Origin: Prevotella sp. UBA2756
GTDB taxonomy: Bacteria > Bacteroidota > Bacteroidia > Bacteroidales > Bacteroidaceae
DNA: 64,000 nucleotides
Direction: 5' to 3'
Assembly: GCA_002353205.1 (NCBI GenBank)
Contig: DEJE01000016.1
Coordinates: forward strand, 62,001-126,000
The notes under the pieces are model-generated. The model did not search any database and was not told the DNA's origin. It saw only the letters and a list, made by a program, of their open reading frames with translations. A program made the translations under genes and the position numbers. Each line of letters opens with the position of its first letter. Position 1 is the stretch's first letter. This document shows positions 59,817 through 64,000 of this stretch, one piece after another.

Positions 59817-60671
59817 ATGGGATTCTTTAAGTCTCTCTTCGGCGGGCAACAGGAAAGCCCCGAGGAACAGAAACACAACGAAGAGGCACGACAGTTCGAC
59901 GTGCTGAAGTTCGACGGAGTGAAGGCACTGCGCCTTCGCCAACCCGACCATGCCATCCTCTGCTTCGACAATGCGCTGAAGCTGCATGAGGATCTGGAGA
60001 TTCGCGACTATCTCTCGCAGGCTTACATCATGAACAACGACATGGCGTCGGCGTTAGAGCAACTTGACATCCTGACCAAGGCCGAGCCGGAAAACATCGA
60101 CATCCGCCTGCGCACTGCCCACGTACACTTCATGAACGAGGACTACGAGGCTATGGCGACCGTCTGCGAAGAGGCTTTGGCCATCGACACCGAGAACCCG
60201 TCGACGCTGTCCATGCTGGCTCGCGCGAAACACGGGCAGGGCAAGACCGACGAAGCCATCGAAGCGCTCGACAAGGCCATCAGCATCAACGAAGATTTTG
60301 GCGAGGCCAGACTGATGCGTGCGGGTATGTTGATGAGGGCCGGACGCACTGAAGAGGCCGAAGCCGACGCGCAATGGCTGCTGGATGCTGCCCCCGAGAG
60401 CGAAGACGTGCTGTTGCTCTGCGCCCGCATGGCCACCATGAAAGGTCACGACGACGAAGCGGCCGCCTATTACAATAAGGTGTTGGAGGAGAATCCTTTC
60501 TGTCAGGACGCTTTCGTGGAGCGTGCCGCCATCAGGAAGAGACAGGGCGACGAGGCCGGCTACGCTGACGACATGGCCGCGGCGCGCGAGATGAATCCCG
60601 AAAGCGACGGTGAAGACCTGGAGCGGAAGGTGCAGGAGGCTTTCAGCACCTTCAACCCGTTTGCACAGTAA
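59817..60671 (+). CDS. Cytoplasmic TPR-repeat protein
   Basis: 284 residues, no signal peptide. Five or six tetratricopeptide units from about residue 35 (ALRLRQPDHAILCFDNALKL, YLSQAYIMNNDMASALEQLD, AHVHFMNEDYEAMATVCEEA, ARAKHGQGKTDEAIEALDKA, ARMATMKGHDDEAAAYYNKV). TPR proteins are scaffolds; the partner is unknown. The N-terminal MGFFKSLFGGQQESPEEQ resembles a short amphipathic helix. A strong terminator follows. Confidence 0.8.
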   Translation: MGFFKSLFGGQQESPEEQKHNEEARQFDVLKFDGVKALRLRQPDHAILCFDNALKLHEDLEIRDYLSQAYIMNNDMASALEQLDILTKAEPENIDIRLRTAHVHFMNEDYEAMATVCEEALAIDTENPSTLSMLARAKHGQGKTDEAIEALDKAISINEDFGEARLMRAGMLMRAGRTEEAEADAQWLLDAAPESEDVLLLCARMATMKGHDDEAAAYYNKVLEENPFCQDAFVERAAIRKRQGDEAGYADDMAAAREMNPESDGEDLERKVQEAFSTFNPFAQ

Positions 60672-60707
60672 GGTCTGCAAGCCACCTAATACAGGATAAG
60701 AGAATAC

Positions 60708-60751
60708 AAAAAAGAACCAAGCCGCCGTATATAGTGGCTTGGTTCTTTTTG
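60708..60751 (+). terminator. Terminator of the TPR gene
   Basis: AAGAACCAAGCC (60712-60723) pairs with GGCTTGGTTCTT (60736-60747), followed by T. Confidence 0.9.
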
Positions 60752-60816
60752 TTATTAATAAATCATGAAAATTGAAGTTTGTCCAGATTAGCTTGTGTAG
60801 TGCGGTTTTACATAAG

Positions 60817-61989
60817 CTATTCCACCATCTGCCTTGGGAAATACTTGAACAGCTTCTGGTTGTCGCGGAGTTCCTTGATGCTGAGGTCGGCCTTCACCTC
60901 GCCGCTCCAGTCGGCAAAATTGGCCTTGAAGGGCTCGCCTTCAGGAACGATATAGGTGATGGTTTCGAGGTTGAGCGGCAGAGGCTCAAAGACGAGCACG
61001 ATGGCGAAATAGTCGGCTGAGTAGCCTTGCACCCAGAACAACTTGTCGTTGGGATAGTCCATCACGTCCTTGCACCTGTACTGATGGCCCGACTTGTCGA
61101 TGAGGATGGTGTTGCCGCCGCGGCCGAAATATTCCCTGCGCCAGTTCATGTGGGTGGAAATGGCGACATAGGTAGCTTCAGGGGTCAGCCACATGGCCAT
61201 CGTACCCTCTGGAATGGGCTTGATGAGGTGGGCGTCCTTGTATTCAGACCATGTAAAGAAGTTGTCCTTGTCGTAGTTCTTGGCCTCGGTGACGAGGGTC
61301 GGGTGATGGAACTCAGGAACCGAGTCGTAGTAGTTTGCCACGCCCTGATACACGAGACCTGACGGCTGGCGGTTCAGTTTCACTCGTTCGCCTCTCAACC
61401 GCCAATTGGGTACGCCATAGATGGAAATATCCGTAGTGGTCTCGGGCAGCAGGGGAAAGAATATCTTGAAGTCGAGCACAGTTCCTTTCTTGCCCTTGAT
61501 GGAGAAGCGTTTATAGTAGCAATCGGGTGCTGTGCGCCGGGCTCTGTAACTGATGCCGGTCTCGTTGTCCAATATACATCCCTCTTCATCGGTCAGCCAG
61601 AAGTTGTCCACGATGTCGGCTGGCATCGGCAAATAGCAATGCAGCACCGTCTCGCCATTCTCTTCAGTCAGTTTCCAAGGCATGGCCATGATGGGGACTT
61701 TTGTTGAATCATCCCTGACATAATTAGCAAACAACGGGTCGCTCAGATTGTTGACGACAGGAACATTCTCTACCACCAGGCCAGAAGGCTCAAACCAGTC
61801 GTCCTTTTCGGTTCGAGGCCAAATGGTAATCGACTTCTTCGACTTTTTGTCGATGGCAACCGAGGGGTTCGGCATCCAATAGCCACCGTTTTCTGCCTCT
61901 GCCAAGACCGTCACATCATGCTTTGTCTGTGCCTGCATCGATAGGCAGGCAATAGCAATGAGGCAAAGGGTTACGATACGCTTTTTCAT
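60817..61989 (-). CDS. Secreted protein of unknown function
   Basis: 390 residues, signal peptide 1-20 (MKKRIVTLCLIAIACLSMQA). The rest looks like two beta domains: residues 25-200 (DWFEPSGLVVENVPVVNNLS, CYLPMPADIVDNFWLTDEEG) and 210-385 (WEYFGRGGN-type WRREYFGRGGNTILIDKSGH, FWVQGYSADYFAIVLVFEPL). No lipoprotein cysteine or catalytic motif is recognised. It follows the sigma-factor partner gene on the same strand after 86 bp and might belong to that regulon; this is inference. Confidence 0.6.
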   Translation of the reverse strand: MKKRIVTLCLIAIACLSMQAQTKHDVTVLAEAENGGYWMPNPSVAIDKKSKKSITIWPRTEKDDWFEPSGLVVENVPVVNNLSDPLFANYVRDDSTKVPIMAMPWKLTEENGETVLHCYLPMPADIVDNFWLTDEEGCILDNETGISYRARRTAPDCYYKRFSIKGKKGTVLDFKIFFPLLPETTTDISIYGVPNWRLRGERVKLNRQPSGLVYQGVANYYDSVPEFHHPTLVTEAKNYDKDNFFTWSEYKDAHLIKPIPEGTMAMWLTPEATYVAISTHMNWRREYFGRGGNTILIDKSGHQYRCKDVMDYPNDKLFWVQGYSADYFAIVLVFEPLPLNLETITYIVPEGEPFKANFADWSGEVKADLSIKELRDNQKLFKYFPRQMVE

Positions 61990-62075
61990 ATATCTTTTGT
62001 TTTTAAGTGAATACTATTTGAATAAAATGTTCACACTCGGCCATCTGCAAACAAGTTTGCATGGCACTCGCTCAA

Positions 62076-62996
62076 TCACATTTTTGCAAACATAAGCGCT
62101 TCGCGATACTCCTGATAGCAGGCTGAAGATGTTTCTGTGCCGATGGGAGCGTTGGTGCCGTAGAGCAGTATTCGGCCGCTGATGCGCTCGGCAATCCATC
62201 GGTATTGCAACTGTCGGCGCTGGTCTTTCAGTTCGAAGAAGAACTGCTGGTGGGAGAAGTTCAGGTGGTAGCCGGGCGTCTCGTCGCTAAACCAGCAGGC
62301 CACTTGCAACAACCTTCCGAAGACGTCGATTTCTTTTTTGTCGGGGAAGACATAAACCCTCGAGACGGTGTTGCTGTCGTTTGCCGCGGCGCACGTCAAC
62401 TGCCCCTCTTTCACGTTATGATAGGCCGCCATCTTTTCGATGAATTCATCCACGCGGGCAGGGTCCTGATAGTTGGAGTCGTCTTCTGACGAATCATGGG
62501 CAGCGTAGTGCAGGTTGGAAGCCCCCTCCAAATCTCCGGTAGAGACCCCCTCCAACCTCCCCGAGGGGAGGCTTTTGATTCTCTCCTCCCCTCGGGGAGG
62601 AAGGGAGGGGGCCGGCTTTTTACTCCCCTCCCTCGGGAGAGGTTGGGGGAGTTCTTTTGTTGGTGCCTGTTTCGTCGCAGTTTCTCCCATTGGAATTACG
62701 GCGGGCTTCGTTTGCTGGACAATCATCTGCTCAGGTTTTGCAGGCTCTTCTTTATGCAGCAGCGCAAAGCTGATGCCTATAATGAAGATCAGACAGGCGG
62801 CAGCCCCCACCAACCTCCCCCAATAGGAAGCCCCCTCCAACCTCCCCCGAAGGGGGAGGCTTTTGATTCTCTCCTCCCCTCGGGGAGGAAGGGAGGGGGC
62901 CGGTTTTCTCATAAAGTTCTCCGGCAGCTTCGGCGTATCGGCATATTTGCGCCTCAGCGCCTCGCGCAGATCGGTGTCCTTATATTTCTCGTTCAT
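62076..62996 (-). CDS. Sigma-factor partner, probable membrane anti-sigma protein carrying two palindromic repeat insertions
   Basis: 306 residues. N-terminal cytoplasmic segment MNEKYKDTDLREALRRKYAD (overlapping the sigma gene by 17 bp), a single transmembrane helix (GAAACLIFIIGISFALLHK, near 66-84) and a C-terminal domain of unknown fold (YHNVKEGQLTCAAANDSNTV, LLQVACWFSDETPGYHLNFS). The position next to an ECF sigma gene and the layout suggest regulation of that sigma factor. Residues about 31-55 (KPAPSLPPRGEERIKSLP and on) and about 126-152 are nearly the same sequence, encoded by GC-rich palindromic elements. They lie before and after the membrane helix and look inserted. Confidence 0.65.
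   Translation of the reverse strand: MNEKYKDTDLREALRRKYADTPKLPENFMRKPAPSLPPRGEERIKSLPLRGRLEGASYWGRLVGAAACLIFIIGISFALLHKEEPAKPEQMIVQQTKPAVIPMGETATKQAPTKELPQPLPREGSKKPAPSLPPRGEERIKSLPSGRLEGVSTGDLEGASNLHYAAHDSSEDDSNYQDPARVDEFIEKMAAYHNVKEGQLTCAAANDSNTVSRVYVFPDKKEIDVFGRLLQVACWFSDETPGYHLNFSHQQFFFELKDQRRQLQYRWIAERISGRILLYGTNAPIGTETSSACYQEYREALMFAKM
62546..62616. repeat. GC-rich palindromic element, copy 1, inside the sigma-partner gene
   Basis: About 71 bp with CCTCCCCGAGGGGAGG and CTCCTCCCCTCGGGGAGG joined by CTTTTGATTCT. In frame on the minus strand as KPAPSLPPRGEERIKSLPSG. Copy 2 is at 62831-62903. Confidence 0.88.
62831..62903. repeat. GC-rich palindromic element, copy 2, inside the sigma-partner gene
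   Basis: About 73 bp, nearly identical to copy 1 apart from an extra base pair or two in the first palindrome (CCTCCCCCGAAGGGGGAGG). In frame on the minus strand as KPAPSLPPRGEERIKSLPLR. Confidence 0.88.
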
Positions 62997-63558
62997 CTTC
63001 TTTCAGTTTCTTATAGAGTTTCCGTCGTATTCTGTACAATCGTTTGGCCAGCGGCCCGGCTTCGGTGCCCATGATGTAGGCAATCTCCGCGAGCGGAAGA
63101 TCATCGAAATAGTAGAGCGTGAGCAGCATCTGTTCTTCGTCGGGCATTTCGTCTATCAGTTGTTCCAGTCTATGGATGCGATCCTCGCTTCCCGTGGAGA
63201 GTTCCGCTTCCAGCTGTTCGTCGCTGATGTCCGTTCCTCCTGCCGAAGTGTCTTCCATCAGGAAGACCGGCGGTCGTCGGCGTTTCAGGAAGTCGAGCGT
63301 CAGTCGGTAGGCAATGCGGCAAAGCCAAGTGGAGAGTGAGGCTTTCCGCGCATCGTAGCTGTCGATATGGCTGAAGGCGCGGAGGAACGTATCCTGTGTC
63401 AGTTCCTGGGCATCCATCTCGTCGTTAACCTGACGGACGATGATCGCAAAGACACGCTCCGCATAGCGACCGACCATTTCGGCCTGTCCCTCATCGCGTC
63501 CCTCACGGATGGCTTCCACGATTTGCTTTTCCGTCAATGCGCTCTTTTCCTGTATCAC
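62980..63558 (-). CDS. ECF-type RNA polymerase sigma factor
   Basis: 192 residues. Region 2 (residues 22-95) has YAERVFAIIVRQVNDEMDAQ, ELTQDTFLRAFSHIDSYD and the WLCRIAYRLTLDFLKRR end; region 4 (near 135-190) has IDEMPDEEQMLLTLYYFDDL and PLAEIAYIMGTEAGPLAKRL, the helix-turn-helix. Length and layout fit ECF sigma factors. It overlaps its downstream partner gene by 17 bp, so the two are co-translated. Its regulon is unknown. An inverted repeat ACTTGT/ACAAGT lies upstream near 63562-63579. Confidence 0.92.
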   Translation of the reverse strand: MIQEKSALTEKQIVEAIREGRDEGQAEMVGRYAERVFAIIVRQVNDEMDAQELTQDTFLRAFSHIDSYDARKASLSTWLCRIAYRLTLDFLKRRRPPVFLMEDTSAGGTDISDEQLEAELSTGSEDRIHRLEQLIDEMPDEEQMLLTLYYFDDLPLAEIAYIMGTEAGPLAKRLYRIRRKLYKKLKEDEREI

Positions 63559-63675
63559 TCTACTTGTTATACGACAAGTTCAGAGAAATATCCCGCATTT
63601 CCCTGAACTTTTTTTTGATGTTTGTTGAGTAAAATCTTTATGGATGTCGTCACCTTATCTGCCATTGTTGGACTC

Positions 63676-64000
63676 CTATAGGCCAGCCAGCCTCTTTAGC
63701 CACATGCCAAAGAACCTGTCGTAAACCATGTAGCCTTGTTTGGCATCGTAGAACAGGAACTCTTTGTCCTGTAGCGACTTCAGTGCCATTTTGATGCTGC
63801 TGGGAGCAGGGAGGTGGTGGCGGAGGATGAAATCGAGCGATGTGGGGGCATTTACCTTGCCTTCGCAGGCGATGGCGGTCAACAACTGCGCCTGGTTATC
63901 GGTCATCAGATTGTAGTTTGACTGGTAGTTAATTTCCTGTTCATGTAGAATCTTGTCGATTGCCCAGAATACATCTTCCTGGTCGAGTTTACCCTTTGGG
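63676..64000 (-). CDS. C-terminal part of an AAA-type ATP-binding protein, cut by window edge
   Basis: The frame is open to the right edge: PKGKLDQEDVFWAIDKILHE...MTDNQAQLLTAIACEG, then a winged-helix-like end (SSIKMALKSLQDKEFLFYDA, RFFGMWLKRL). This resembles the C-terminus of the archaeal-type ATPases common in Bacteroidetes, whose P-loop would lie outside the window. The methionine at 63906 is internal. About 108 residues are visible. Confidence 0.6.
   Translation of the reverse strand, partial: PKGKLDQEDVFWAIDKILHEQEINYQSNYNLMTDNQAQLLTAIACEGKVNAPTSLDFILRHHLPAPSSIKMALKSLQDKEFLFYDAKQGYMVYDRFFGMWLKRLAGL

Noticed and set aside
1..64000. tRNA, rRNA, prophage or insertion-sequence genes
   Set aside because: I looked in all gaps and found no cloverleaf, rRNA segment, transposase or phage structural gene; only the BRO-N relic hints at mobile DNA.

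Overview
This window is chromosomal DNA from a member of the Bacteroidetes, most likely the family Prevotellaceae. Three lines support this. Promoters have the Bacteroidetes form, TTTG, about 19 bp, then TAnnTTTG, and few genes have Shine-Dalgarno sequences. Secreted proteins end in the tail 'YxLxGxRV...GxYIxxGxxVxxK' that is common in Prevotella surface proteins. Gene neighbourhoods also fit: ilvD-ilvB-ilvN with an acyl-ACP thioesterase and ilvC, paired phenylacetate-CoA ligases with an ACT protein, and a vor/kor ferredoxin oxidoreductase operon. The sequence is fairly GC-rich for the group. I cannot name a species.

Layout. 0-13 kb: end of trmD, a small membrane-protein trio (dispanin/CD225, DUF2752, TM2), a patatin, an M24 peptidase, a secreted C1B peptidase, recJ, recQ, two paaK genes and an ACT protein. 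13-23 kb (mostly minus strand): a TtcA-like enzyme behind three tandem promoters, then the branched-chain amino acid genes (ilvC, thioesterase, ilvN, ilvB, ilvD), interrupted by a large secreted beta-helix protein. 23-30 kb: corrinoid nucleotide-loop assembly (cobU, cobT, cobS, cobC), a hemolysin III protein and a His-rich zinc-type P-ATPase. 30-37 kb: a leucine-rich-repeat surface protein behind a roughly 360-nt structured leader, a broken BRO-N/Fic gene, tryptophanase and a GH51 arabinofuranosidase. 37-42 kb: vor/kor operon, a small TPR protein, folD and ffh. 42-50 kb: a one-polypeptide restriction-methylation enzyme, two secreted proteins and a membrane-spanning AraC-type regulator. 50-64 kb: a zinc peptidase, a PrsW-like protease, trmO, several secreted or membrane proteins of unknown role, a CopA-like ATPase without a recognisable nucleotide-binding domain, a TPR protein, an ECF sigma factor with its partner gene, and the end of an AAA-type ATPase gene.

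The most unusual material is repetitive and mostly between genes. (1) At least nine arrays of 7-bp tandem repeats, with different unit sequences but the same 7-bp period, lie just upstream of start codons (cobS, cobC, hlyIII, zntA-like, ilvN, ACT, folD, a TPR gene, a surface-protein gene). In two cases the array supplies the stop codon of the preceding gene. (2) A 22-bp AT-rich tandem repeat with one shared consensus occurs at three intergenic loci; a second, unrelated 22-bp array lies near 49.9 kb. (3) GC-rich palindromic elements lie in frame inside coding genes (folD and the sigma-factor partner). (4) A 58-bp repeat carries a complete promoter, and three such promoters precede the ttcA-like gene. 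(5) The LRR gene leader can form nested, possibly alternative, stems.

All calls rest on reading the sequence and on remembered family features. No database search was run.
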